DNA of 64,000 nucleotides from Sphaerochaetaceae bacterium (GTDB lineage: Bacteria > Spirochaetota > Spirochaetia > Sphaerochaetales > Sphaerochaetaceae), in contig JAQQAI010000051.1 of NCBI GenBank assembly GCA_028532915.1, forward strand, positions 62,001 to 126,000, in the 5' to 3' direction. Within the stretch, counting starts at the first letter, position 1; each line of letters starts with the position of its first letter. Shown here in pieces: positions 18,677 through 27,310 of the stretch. Position numbers and translations under genes: made by a program. Below the pieces are notes generated by a model. The model was not told the DNA's origin. It saw nothing but the letters and a program-made list of their open reading frames with translations, and searched no databases.

Positions 18677-20191
18677 TTACCAGTGTATGGAGACCGTTCC
18701 GGTGGCGATCCTTTCATGTGTGAGCACTTTCCGCACGGCTTCGAACGAACGTTCACAGTCTTCGAACGCTGCGATGCTGTAAATGGAGGGGTTGAGAAAA
18801 AGCAGATCGTAGGGATTGTGGAGAGATACGGCCATCGTAGGTATTCCCGTTGCCCCGAGAGCATTCGCCATCGACAGCTGTGTCTCGAACAGATGTCCGT
18901 CCTTGATGGCGATGACGATCGAGCTGTTGTCGCTCACTTCCTCCATCAGCCGGTGCAGCTCATCGTTATCAATAGATTCGGAGAATTCGAAATACTCACC
19001 TCCGATGTGATCGTACATCCACTTCGCGAATGAATTCGATCCCGTATTTCTTCCAAGGAATATCGGAAAGGACCCCAGTTCAAACGGCAGGTCCTCATTG
19101 TTCTGGATGACCGTGATCGACCGTTCCACCATGGCCGAGACTATCAAAGGTGCAGATTCATTGGGCTTCTCGAAGTCCTTTCTCTCTTTCAGCTGTTTTT
19201 TGAGAGTTGCAATTCGTCTTCGACTTTCAAGATGCGTCTCATGAGGAATGTAGGAACTTTCGATTGCCTCTGCGATGGAAGAATGGATCTTTTCGAGATG
19301 GTCATGACGGTGGGAGAGAATCAGGAAATCACATCCTGTCTTTAGACTCTCGACGGCAACCGTCTCGATAGGGAAGCTGTCACTTATGTTGGGCAGATCG
19401 ATAACAGGAGAGAAGAGGACCGAGCTGTATCCCAGCGTTTCACGTAGAAGGTTCTGAACCAGCGGGACAGACATGGAGGAGATTGTCTTCTCTTCATCGA
19501 AGGCACTGTAATAGGCCGGGGCACACATGAGTGCACTTCCTCCGTTCTCGATGATCTTCACAAACGGAACAAGTTCACACTCCATCAGTTCATCGAGTGT
19601 CTTGTCATTCTGTTCTACGGTATGGTTCTCGTCACTGTATAATTGTCCTGCGCCGGGAAACGCATAACAGACAGGAAGAATCCCGCCGTCGATATATCCT
19701 CTGGTCATGGAGGATGCGAAGCGGCTCACGGTTTCGGGTGTGTCGCCGAAACTGAACAGTCCGAGTTCCCTGTTGCGTCTGTCCGTGTTGATATTCAAAG
19801 ATGGGCCGATGATCGCATCGATACCGACCTGTTTAAGCTGAGCTGAAAAGATGGCAGCTGCCGTATAGGCGCTGCTTTCATCCTGGATCGCCTGAAGAGC
19901 GAGAGGAGAAGGGGGAACTGTCATGAAAGGACTCAATACCTGTGCGCACGATTCATCATACTGCAGAAAAAGAAGTGCGGGGGTATTAAGATTCTGTTCG
20001 ATATTCTCACGCAAGGAGCTGCACAGCTGTGTCAGCTGCTGACGGCCGGTGATGTTGCGGCAGCTTATGAGAATGTTCGGAACTCTGAAATGTGTTATCG
20101 CTTCACTGCAATGCCGATCAATAACCGGTCCTTCAAAAGAGATGACAAGTTGCTGTCCTATAGAGTCTTCAAATGATAACTCCGTATCCAT
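18677..20191 (-). CDS. glycoside hydrolase family 3-like protein, catalytic residues lost
   Basis: A 504-residue cytosolic protein with the two-domain GH3 layout. Aligned by eye to NagZ: the strand before the first loop (LLFLQYDES), IGPSLNINTD for APVLDV, YAFPGAGQLYSDENH for KHFPGHG...DSH, LGYSSVLFSPVIDL for LGFDGVIFSDDL, and GCDFLIL; a C-terminal GH3_C-like part begins at about SAMVERSITVIQNN. The nucleophile Asp of the SDD motif is Pro here and the KHFPGHG lysine and histidines are replaced, so ordinary GH3 hydrolysis is unlikely. The start is the ATG at 20191 with AAGGAG eight bases upstream. It is divergent from arcC and followed by the VUT transporter gene after 73 bases. Confidence 0.75.
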   Translation of the reverse strand: MDTELSFEDSIGQQLVISFEGPVIDRHCSEAITHFRVPNILISCRNITGRQQLTQLCSSLRENIEQNLNTPALLFLQYDESCAQVLSPFMTVPPSPLALQAIQDESSAYTAAAIFSAQLKQVGIDAIIGPSLNINTDRRNRELGLFSFGDTPETVSRFASSMTRGYIDGGILPVCYAFPGAGQLYSDENHTVEQNDKTLDELMECELVPFVKIIENGGSALMCAPAYYSAFDEEKTISSMSVPLVQNLLRETLGYSSVLFSPVIDLPNISDSFPIETVAVESLKTGCDFLILSHRHDHLEKIHSSIAEAIESSYIPHETHLESRRRIATLKKQLKERKDFEKPNESAPLIVSAMVERSITVIQNNEDLPFELGSFPIFLGRNTGSNSFAKWMYDHIGGEYFEFSESIDNDELHRLMEEVSDNSSIVIAIKDGHLFETQLSMANALGATGIPTMAVSLHNPYDLLFLNPSIYSIAAFEDCERSFEAVRKVLTHERIATGTVSIHW

Positions 20192-20255
20192 GAAAGTCGC
20201 TCCTTGTATTGACGTTACCAGAGAAAAAGTATTTTTTCTAGTGGATGAAATATGT

Positions 20256-20284
20256 GTTGCATTTTGTTGCATACTTGTTATACT
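20256..20284 (+). promoter_or_regulatory. predicted arcC promoter with 10-bp direct repeat
   Basis: TTGCAT (20257-20262), 16-bp spacer, TATACT (20279-20284). The -35 lies in a tandem repeat TGTTGCATTT / TGTTGCATAC (20255-20274) whose copies are one helical turn apart, a common arrangement for regulator contacts. Confidence 0.5.
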
Positions 20285-20340
20285 GTATTCATCTGATCCA
20301 ATCTTGGATAAAAAAACAAGTTCACACAGTGGAGAGACGT

Positions 20341-21291
20341 ATGGATAAAAGCAAATTGATCGTCATCGCAATCGGAGGGAATTCTCTTATCGAGGACAGT
20401 AAACATATCAGTGTTTCAAGCCAGTATGAGGCTGCCAGAAAGACCGCTTCCCACATTGTCAAACTCGTCGATGCAGGACATCGTGTCGTGATCGCACACG
20501 GCAATGGACCTCAGGTGGGTTTTATTCTCCTTCGTGCAGAATATTCCAAAAACATCCTGCATACCGTTCCTCTTGACTCGTGTGTAGCCGATACGCAGGG
20601 AGCCATCGGGTATCAGCTGCAGCGTGCTCTGATGAATGAATTCACAAGAAAAGGAATGACACGTCAGGTGGCCACGATCGTCACTCAGGTCGAAGTCGAC
20701 CGGAATGATCCTTCATTTCACAATCCTACGAAACCGATAGGATCGTTTATGAGCGAACAGGATGCTTTATCCCATAGAGAAAAAGACGGATGGGACATCG
20801 TAGAGGATGCAGGTCGGGGCTTCAGAAGGGTCGTGCCTTCACCGAAACCTCTTTCTATCGTAGAACTTGGAACCGTGAGGACTCTTGTAGACAACGATGT
20901 GATCGTGATTGCGGCAGGAGGCGGAGGCATTCCCGTGGTGAAGGACGACAAGGGTCTGTTCGAAGGAAGAGAGGCTGTCATCGACAAGGATCTTGCTGCA
21001 GCTCTTATGGCAAAGCAGCTGAATGCGGATGTGTTCGTGATCTCGACAGCTGTCGAGAAAGTGAGTCTGAATTACGGAAAGGCAGACCAGGTGGACCTTG
21101 ATACTGTGACAGTCGGCGAATGTGAACGTTATATCGCCGAAGGACATTTTGCACCTGGAAGCATGCTCCCGAAAGTTCAGGCCATGGTCGATTTCGTTTC
21201 CGAGACCGGGAACGTAGGGCTTATCACCAATCCTGAAAACATATATGAGTCTCTCTATCTTCCCGATAAAGGGACGAAAGTGGTGCTCTGA
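20341..21291 (+). CDS. arcC: carbamate kinase
   Basis: Transfers phosphate between carbamoyl phosphate and ADP, forming ATP, CO2 and ammonia. The 316-residue amino acid kinase-fold protein has the N-terminal LIVIAIGGNSLIE, HGNGPQVG near 55, DTQGAIGYQLQRAL near 85, the long carbamate-kinase insertion KPIGSFMSEQDA, and the ATP-site AAGGGGIPV near 203 and DKDLAAALMAKQLNADVFVISTAVEKV near 220. The start is the ATG at 20341 with GGAGAG upstream; earlier in-frame ATGs lie within the promoter. No arcA, arcB or antiporter gene is adjacent, so the carbamoyl phosphate may come from another ureido or arginine route encoded elsewhere. Confidence 0.93.
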   Translation: MDKSKLIVIAIGGNSLIEDSKHISVSSQYEAARKTASHIVKLVDAGHRVVIAHGNGPQVGFILLRAEYSKNILHTVPLDSCVADTQGAIGYQLQRALMNEFTRKGMTRQVATIVTQVEVDRNDPSFHNPTKPIGSFMSEQDALSHREKDGWDIVEDAGRGFRRVVPSPKPLSIVELGTVRTLVDNDVIVIAAGGGGIPVVKDDKGLFEGREAVIDKDLAAALMAKQLNADVFVISTAVEKVSLNYGKADQVDLDTVTVGECERYIAEGHFAPGSMLPKVQAMVDFVSETGNVGLITNPENIYESLYLPDKGTKVVL

Positions 21292-21310
21292 GGTAGTCAC
21301 TCTTTTCAGA

Positions 21311-22687
21311 TTACCATGTCTTATCGCTGATAGTCCGCTCTTTTGTTTTATATGCATGTTTGAAGAATGTGGAATTGACCAGATAAAGAGGAGCCATAAC
21401 TGCCATGATATGTGCATTATGCTGGTACAGTGATTCGGGGAAGATACCTTTTGCTACAAGAAGAAGGACGATCAGGGAGGTTGATACCGTATTGATCTTC
21501 CTGAATCGTGTATCATCATCTTTACGTCTTATCACGTAACGTATGAAGACCAATAGCGAAAGAAGTACAAGCGGAGAGATGATCAGGATGTTCTCATTTC
21601 CGTATGTGACATCATGATTGCTGACGGTCATCATGAACAGCAGGATCAGCGAATACAGAGACGCGGTGAGAAGCCAGATGATATTTGCTGTCGAATGGAT
21701 ATGAGAAAAAAGTTTCTTCACCGATGAGAAACGGGAAGTCTGTGACACGATATAGGCTGTATGGATGAGAGATGCAAGACAGACTGCGAAGAATATCATC
21801 AGCGTATCGGCGCGTCGTGAATTTTCCTCTGTCCCCGGCCGTAGATCCTTCGGCTCTTCATTGATGACCGCCGATTCCTTTGCCAGAGCTCTGTGCTCTC
21901 CATTTTTGTCGGTATATGTGAAATCAAGTATTACTTCCTCCATGATCTCGGGGAGAAACATAGCTTCCCAGTAGGTAATAGGCCGGTCGATCATTCCGCT
22001 CTGCAGAAAATCCAAAGTCCAGTAGATGAAAGGGGAGGATGCCGTTCTGGTTGCAACGATCTCTCTGAGAGTGAGAGGATACGGCATGCCGGAAGCATAC
22101 TCTTTCAACTGTCCTCCCGTGGCGGCGTCGAGAATGTCACGTATACGTGTCGCACAGTTTTCCCAGTAATGATGATACAGATAGGTTGAATGAGCTTTGT
22201 CGGTCGTTCTATTGAGATGTTCGAGAATCTCGAGTGTCACATCCTGAGGGAAATCCAGAGTGATTGTTCTCACATCTCTTTGCTCATCTTCCGCCAGAGC
22301 GAAACGTGCCGGGCTCGAAGTACCCCAGGCCTGATACCAGAGTCTTCCCAATGCGAAGGATTGGTAGAAACCTTCATCAAAGCTGAATATTCCGAAATCG
22401 TACATGACGGATCTTCCGCTTTTGATGTCGTTGATTATCAGGCCTGAATGGCCGAACCAGGTGTACAGCGGATCTCCCCGTCCGATCGTAGACAGCTCAA
22501 CAGTATATCGTTCATCCGACGAATCGGTGAGAACATTGTTTTCGAGAAGGTTTTCGCCCTCAAGCATGGCCCGGGAGCTGTTGGGGTCCTCTATCGCATA
22601 GGACGGCATCATCGAGGCGGCCGGAAGGTTGAGAGATAAGAAAATGAGAGATATGACGACTGCCGGGATGAGAGCTTTCTGTTTCAT
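21311..22687 (-). CDS. DUF4105 (Lnb N-terminal domain) membrane protein
   Basis: A 458-residue protein with a signal peptide (MKQKALIPAVVISLIFLSLNLPA), a periplasmic domain (about 55-250) of the DUF4105/Lnb_N type and about five membrane segments in the C-terminal third (about 290-440). Domain marks are GDPLYTWFGHSGLIIND, VMYDFGIFSF, RLWYQAWGT and YLYHHYWENCATRIRDILD. The conserved His in FGHS and Cys in ENCATR sit where a papain/NlpC-like Cys-His pair would be expected in this family. Lnb of bifidobacteria is a lacto-N-biosidase, but most DUF4105 proteins have no proven activity. It is convergent with arcC and divergent from recO. No SD is visible. Confidence 0.8.
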   Translation of the reverse strand: MKQKALIPAVVISLIFLSLNLPAASMMPSYAIEDPNSSRAMLEGENLLENNVLTDSSDERYTVELSTIGRGDPLYTWFGHSGLIINDIKSGRSVMYDFGIFSFDEGFYQSFALGRLWYQAWGTSSPARFALAEDEQRDVRTITLDFPQDVTLEILEHLNRTTDKAHSTYLYHHYWENCATRIRDILDAATGGQLKEYASGMPYPLTLREIVATRTASSPFIYWTLDFLQSGMIDRPITYWEAMFLPEIMEEVILDFTYTDKNGEHRALAKESAVINEEPKDLRPGTEENSRRADTLMIFFAVCLASLIHTAYIVSQTSRFSSVKKLFSHIHSTANIIWLLTASLYSLILLFMMTVSNHDVTYGNENILIISPLVLLSLLVFIRYVIRRKDDDTRFRKINTVSTSLIVLLLVAKGIFPESLYQHNAHIMAVMAPLYLVNSTFFKHAYKTKERTISDKTW

Positions 22688-22777
22688 TGGTTTATCATAT
22701 CATAAAAGACCTCTTTGGTTGACAGAGTTTTCACATCAAAGTACTCTTAATTTCATGCCAGATGGAGAAAGAGTGCA

Positions 22778-23530
22778 GTGGAGCGCAATGTAGAGAGCGA
22801 TGTCATCGTCCTGACCAGCAGAAAATGGGGATCCCTTCACAGGCGTGTGACGATGTTGTCGAAAGAACTCGGAGTCTTTGACGCGATAGTGTACGGAGCC
22901 CAGAAGGGAAAACTCTCGGGAGCGTGTGAATCTTTCACCCGGGGAAAAGCCTATCTGTATTACCAGAGTGTCCGGAAAGAATATTCACTTAAGGATATGG
23001 CGATAGAATCCTCATCAGAGATCCTCAGAGGCGATCTGGTTCGACTATACAGTGCTCATGCGATGGTGGAGATCGTTATGAAAATGCACGGAGGTGATTA
23101 CGAGAAGCTGTTCGACCTTCTCGAATCATCGCTGGCTTTTGTAGATGAGAGGTCGTTCGACCCCACGCTGGTTCTTATCCAGTTTATGTGGAGTGTAATA
23201 TCCGTGACGGGATTTGAAAGCGATCTTCATATCTGCCCTGTGTGCGGTCATCAGTATGAAGAGAGTGAGATCGTCTCATTCAATCCTTCGCTTCACTCCA
23301 TCTGCTGCAGTACTTGTTCGCCGAGGCTCCCCGAGTTTTCACGACTTTATCTGCATCCCGGCATGAGAAGGTATTTTCTATTTACATCTTCCCTGCCTGC
23401 GATCGAGGCTGTAAAGGTGGAGGTGAGTGAAAAGGCAAAACGGAGAATACTCCATTATCTGATTGACTATATCCACAATATTTTGGGATATTCATTGAAG
23501 AGTCTTCAAGATGATTCTCTGATAATCTGA
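22778..23530 (+). CDS. recO: DNA repair protein RecO
   Basis: RecFOR-pathway mediator that loads RecA on SSB-covered DNA. The 250-residue protein has the N-terminal OB-fold (VIVLTSRKWGSLHRRVTMLSKELGVFDAIVYGAQ, short segments typical of RecO), a helical middle, and a four-cysteine zinc site CPVCG ... CCSTC (about 149-179). The start is GTG at 22778 with GGAGAAAG upstream. A possible promoter is TTGACA at 22719 with a weak TACTCT at 22742. It is followed by recJ after 22 bases, so two recombination-repair genes form one operon. Confidence 0.9.
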   Translation: MERNVESDVIVLTSRKWGSLHRRVTMLSKELGVFDAIVYGAQKGKLSGACESFTRGKAYLYYQSVRKEYSLKDMAIESSSEILRGDLVRLYSAHAMVEIVMKMHGGDYEKLFDLLESSLAFVDERSFDPTLVLIQFMWSVISVTGFESDLHICPVCGHQYEESEIVSFNPSLHSICCSTCSPRLPEFSRLYLHPGMRRYFLFTSSLPAIEAVKVEVSEKAKRRILHYLIDYIHNILGYSLKSLQDDSLII

Positions 23531-23552
23531 AGATTCTGAAAAAGAGGTATGA

Positions 23553-25724
23553 ATGAAGCAATGGAAGAAAGAATCGATATCGGTGGACTCGGTCCGCTCA
23601 CTGCATGAGAATTTCGGTGTCGACTATATAAGTGCTACCTTACTCGCAAGAAGGGGTGTAGACGATAAAAAATCTTTGAAATATTATCTGGAATCCGACC
23701 TCTCGTACCTTCATAATCCCTTCCTTTTCGATGAAATGGAAGATTTTGTGATGAGAGTAGCACAGGCTAAGGAGGAAGGTGAGAAGGTAAGGGTCTTCGG
23801 CGACAGAGATGTCGACGGAATCACGAGTACAGCCCTTCTTGTGGAATTTCTCGGCAGTATGGGTATCGAGGTATCACACCGTCTTCCTAAAGGGGATGAG
23901 CCGTATGGACTTACAGTGCCGGGTATCGATGAGGCGCTGCAGGATGATGTCACTTTGATTATCACAGTCGACTGCGGTATCTCGAATATTGAAGAGGTGG
24001 AATATGCACAGTCCAAAGGTATAGATGTGCTGATCACCGATCACCATATCGCCGGAGATATCGTTCCCGATGCGATTGCGATCATCGATCCGAAGATTGA
24101 AGAGTGCAGCTATCCTTTCACTCATCTTGCAGGATGCGGTGTCGTGGCAAAGGTGATATGGGCCGTCTCTTTCGCTATGAGTGATTTTTTTCAGCAGGAG
24201 ATCTTTCTTTTTCATGCATATCCGGGCAATACTGAGAAAGGAAAGGAGACGGTGATCATCGAAGCTGTGAAGATGAGAAACCTTCTTGAGATCGAAAGGA
24301 TGGTCGAAGAAGTCGTTCCCGGGATTCTCGATGTTCATCAAAGCAGGATCATTTCGTTCCTTAACAGCAATCTACCGATTTTTGCACTCGATGTGGAAAC
24401 AGAGAGGCGCCTGATTACCAGAGCTTTCGGCACGAAGATCGATATTCATATCGGAGAACTGAGACAACTTCTTTCAGCGACGATCCCTCAAATCGGTTCT
24501 CACAGTCTGTTCAGTCTCCACAGGATGAGCAAGAGTGTCAAATATTCTCAGCGTATGAGTGAACTGGATGTACTCTTCTCCCTCTTTGTCACCCATGTTA
24601 CCCGTTCGATCCCATATCTGAGAGATAAGTATGAATACATTTTCGATCTGGTTGCTTTGGGGACCATCGGAGATCTGATGCCGATGAAAGATGAGAACAG
24701 GATCATGGTGAAACGGGGCCTGGCTCTTCTGAACAGTCACACGAGATCTTCATTGATTCCTCTGATGACAGCACAGAAACTGATGGGAAAACAGATAAGC
24801 ACAACAGATGTAAGCTGGCAGATAACACCGATCATCAATGCATCGGGGCGGATGGGGACACCCGAGGTGGCGTTGGAACTTTTGCTGTCTACAAAACAGG
24901 ATCACGCTCAGACCTGCAGCGAACAGCTTCTGCGCCTCAACAAGGAACGTCAGAAGATGGGGGAGGACTCATGGAACAGCCTGTTGCCCAAGGCAAAGAA
25001 TAAGTATGAAGAGTTCGAACAGAAATTTCTGGTCGTGGAAGATAAGAACGTGAACAGAGGTCTTACCGGGATCATGGCATCCCGTCTTCTGCGGCAGTTC
25101 GGTGTCCCTTCGATGGTGATCGCCCATATAGACGAGAACCGCCTGACAGGTTCCATGAGGTCTCCCACCTATTTCAACATCAGAGAATTTCTCTCTCTTT
25201 TCGAAGATCTTTTCATCGATTACGGCGGTCACCGCTGTGCCGGAGGTTTCAGCATTGAAAAGAAGAACCTTCCGGTTCTCCATGAAAGATTGTCCTCGGC
25301 GATCGAGGCAATGCAGAGGGAGACCGATGAAGAGGATACGGTTACGATAGATCTGGAGCTTCCTCCTAAATATCTCACTCCCGAGATCATCAGTCTCGTC
25401 GAACTGTTCGAACCCTACGGAGAGGGAAATCCTCCGATCCAGTTTCTGATCAGTAAGACGACTATCGAAGAGATCAGGTATCTGCAGAACAGCAGAAGCA
25501 ACGGTGTGAATCATGTGAAACTGACGATCAGATACGGCGAGTACCGCTGGCCGGCGATCTTCTGGAACGGTTCTCAGATCATCTCCGAGAGCTTTCAGGA
25601 GGGGGATGAAGTTGATATAGTCTTCCGTATGGGGAGAAACTATTTCAGAAACAATGAAACTCTCCAGCTTACAGTGATAGATATAAGAAAATATAAGACT
25701 CCGATAGAACAGATCATCAGGTAG
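23553..25724 (+). CDS. recJ: single-strand-specific exonuclease RecJ
   Basis: 5'-3' ssDNA exonuclease of the DHH phosphoesterase family. At 723 residues it is longer than E. coli RecJ (577). Motif I is VFGDRDVDGITSTALL (about 82-97), motif II TVDCGISN (about 137), motif III the DHH in LITDHHIAG (about 162), and the DHHA1 motif GGHRCAGGF is near 558, followed by a C-terminal OB fold. The extra length is an insertion after the DHH domain (about 215-350) with no recognisable motif. The SD is AGAGG. It is co-transcribed with recO, which acts in the same repair route. Confidence 0.93.
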   Translation: MKQWKKESISVDSVRSLHENFGVDYISATLLARRGVDDKKSLKYYLESDLSYLHNPFLFDEMEDFVMRVAQAKEEGEKVRVFGDRDVDGITSTALLVEFLGSMGIEVSHRLPKGDEPYGLTVPGIDEALQDDVTLIITVDCGISNIEEVEYAQSKGIDVLITDHHIAGDIVPDAIAIIDPKIEECSYPFTHLAGCGVVAKVIWAVSFAMSDFFQQEIFLFHAYPGNTEKGKETVIIEAVKMRNLLEIERMVEEVVPGILDVHQSRIISFLNSNLPIFALDVETERRLITRAFGTKIDIHIGELRQLLSATIPQIGSHSLFSLHRMSKSVKYSQRMSELDVLFSLFVTHVTRSIPYLRDKYEYIFDLVALGTIGDLMPMKDENRIMVKRGLALLNSHTRSSLIPLMTAQKLMGKQISTTDVSWQITPIINASGRMGTPEVALELLLSTKQDHAQTCSEQLLRLNKERQKMGEDSWNSLLPKAKNKYEEFEQKFLVVEDKNVNRGLTGIMASRLLRQFGVPSMVIAHIDENRLTGSMRSPTYFNIREFLSLFEDLFIDYGGHRCAGGFSIEKKNLPVLHERLSSAIEAMQRETDEEDTVTIDLELPPKYLTPEIISLVELFEPYGEGNPPIQFLISKTTIEEIRYLQNSRSNGVNHVKLTIRYGEYRWPAIFWNGSQIISESFQEGDEVDIVFRMGRNYFRNNETLQLTVIDIRKYKTPIEQIIR

Positions 25725-25756
25725 CTGGTCAGCGAGTCATGACAAAAGGTGAAATA

Positions 25757-26938
25757 ATGAAAAAACTTACAGTTGGTCAATTTACTGATTCTCTTTTTCC
25801 TATAATAGACGGGGTGGGATATGTTGCGCAGAATTATTCTTACTGGATCAATGAGAAATACGGAACAGCATATGTGATAGGGCCTGAGGCTCCGAAATAT
25901 GTCGAGACCGATCCTCAGATTATCAGATTTCCTACGATACCGATCCCGGGATTCGCACCGTACCGGTGCGGCGTTCCCCAATTGGGTGAATTCCGTAGAA
26001 GACTGGATGCGATAGATTTCGACATCGTTCATGTCCAATCGCCTTTCATCAGCGCTTCCGAAGCGAAGCGGGTGGCCAAAAGGACCGGTGTTCCGATCGT
26101 CGCGACCTTCCAATCGAAGTACAGAGATGATTTCAGCCGGATGTTCAATTCGAAGATGATTGTCAACGGGGCCATCAAAAATATCGTCAGATTCTACAAT
26201 AAAGTGGATGAGGTGTGGTCACCCAACGAGGGGACTGCCGCAACTTTACACGAGTACGGTTACGAAAAGGATGTGAAGATCATTCCAAACGGTACTGATA
26301 TGAGACCGCTGACAGACACCGAGCGTACCGAAAGGCGGGCCGTGATACGGAGGAAGCACCATCTGAAAGATGATGATTTCGTTCTTATGTATGTCGGTCA
26401 GCACCGGTTTGAGAAGAATCTGAAACTGGTAATCGATTCTCTGCATTCGCTCGGTCAGAAAGGATGTGATGTTCGAGCCATCTTTATCGGTACCGGTCCT
26501 GACGAACAGGAACTGAAAGAACTTGTACAGAGCTACAATCTTGACCGGAAGGTCATCTTCGCCGGGGTCGTAAAAGACAGAAACCTGCTTCAATCCTATT
26601 TTTCATGTGCAGATTCTCTGGTGTTCCCTTCCTTGTACGATATGTCCTCTCTGACGATGAAGGAGGCTGCATCCTGCTCGGTTCCCACAATCGTGGTGGA
26701 AGGTTCTACTACTTCGGATGGAATTATCGATGAGAAGAATGGATTTCTCATACAAAACAATATCGAATCTCTCGTTTCCAAAGTCATGTACATGCATCAG
26801 AATCGCCAGATGGTGAAATCAGCGGGTCAAGGGGCTCTCCAGAGCGTCTATCTTTCATGGGATGCGATCGTAGATGACGTGTATAAAGGATATATTGATC
26901 TGATCGAAAGGAAAACAGGGAAAACCTGCAGTAAATGA
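25757..26938 (+). CDS. glycosyltransferase family 4 (GT-B)
   Basis: A 393-residue GT4 enzyme that should transfer a sugar from a nucleotide-sugar donor. It starts [21 protein letters not shown], then [10 protein letters not shown] (about 87-96), the second Rossmann domain with [20 protein letters not shown] (about 207-226), [12 protein letters not shown], and the donor site [24 protein letters not shown] (about 289-312; only key residues matter). The first Glu of the EX7E motif is Asp, as in alpha-glucosyl-diacylglycerol synthases and their relatives, so a lipid glucosyl- or mannosyltransferase is likely. AAAGGTG before ATG 25757 selects the start over 25739. It follows recJ by 32 bases. Confidence 0.85.
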   Translation: MKKLTVGQFTDSLFPIIDGVGYVAQNYSYWINEKYGTAYVIGPEAPKYVETDPQIIRFPTIPIPGFAPYRCGVPQLGEFRRRLDAIDFDIVHVQSPFISASEAKRVAKRTGVPIVATFQSKYRDDFSRMFNSKMIVNGAIKNIVRFYNKVDEVWSPNEGTAATLHEYGYEKDVKIIPNGTDMRPLTDTERTERRAVIRRKHHLKDDDFVLMYVGQHRFEKNLKLVIDSLHSLGQKGCDVRAIFIGTGPDEQELKELVQSYNLDRKVIFAGVVKDRNLLQSYFSCADSLVFPSLYDMSSLTMKEAASCSVPTIVVEGSTTSDGIIDEKNGFLIQNNIESLVSKVMYMHQNRQMVKSAGQGALQSVYLSWDAIVDDVYKGYIDLIERKTGKTCSK

Positions 26939-26947
26939 CTGATTCTC

Positions 26948-26976
26948 TTGACAAAAAGAGTAACTTTATAGATGAT
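26948..26976 (+). promoter_or_regulatory. predicted rpsU promoter
   Basis: TTGACA (26948-26953), 17-bp spacer, GATGAT (26971-26976). Transcription would begin near 26983, shortly before the S21 SD, which supports an internal start for rpsU rather than the ATG at 26935. Confidence 0.5.
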
Positions 26977-27018
26977 AAAGAGAATTTTTTCCCGAAACAC
27001 GGGAAGGGGGTGATTACT

Positions 27019-27228
27019 ATAGCTTACGTAAGAGTAGATGACAACGAACCTCTCGAGAAATCGATCAAGAAGTTCAAACGTATGGTCGAGAAAGAGGGCA
27101 TCATTCGCGAATGGAAAAAGCGTGAATACTTTGAGAAGCCTTCAACGATCGAGAATCGTAAGAAGAAAGCTTTACAGCGAAAACAAATGAAAAAAGTACG
27201 TAAGATGCACTCCATGAAGAGTTATTAA
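27019..27228 (+). CDS. rpsU: 30S ribosomal protein bS21, probable ATA start
   Basis: A small-subunit protein near the mRNA exit platform, involved in initiation. The sequence [20 protein letters not shown] followed by a basic tail [19 protein letters not shown] is bS21, about 69 residues, of normal length. Family members start MAYVRV or similar; here the codon in the Met position is ATA (27019-27021), eight bases after an almost perfect anti-SD match AAGGGGGTGA (27004-27013). Other in-frame choices are GTG at 27010, inside that SD, or ATG at 26935, which overlaps the glycosyltransferase stop but has no SD and adds 28 unrelated residues. The start is therefore unusual and unproven; the gene itself is certain. 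Confidence 0.85.
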   Translation: MAYVRVDDNEPLEKSIKKFKRMVEKEGIIREWKKREYFEKPSTIENRKKKALQRKQMKKVRKMHSMKSY

Positions 27229-27255
27229 TATTACCTCTGTACATGAGACGTCTTG

Positions 27256-27290
27256 ACCGTCGGTTGTACGACCGACGGTTATTTTTTATT
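27256..27290 (+). terminator. terminator of rpsU
   Basis: ACCGTCGGT (27256-27264) pairs with ACCGACGGT (27271-27279) around TGTACG. TATTTTTTATT follows. Confidence 0.9.
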
Positions 27291-27310
27291 CAAAAAGTGT
27301 AGGTCACAAT

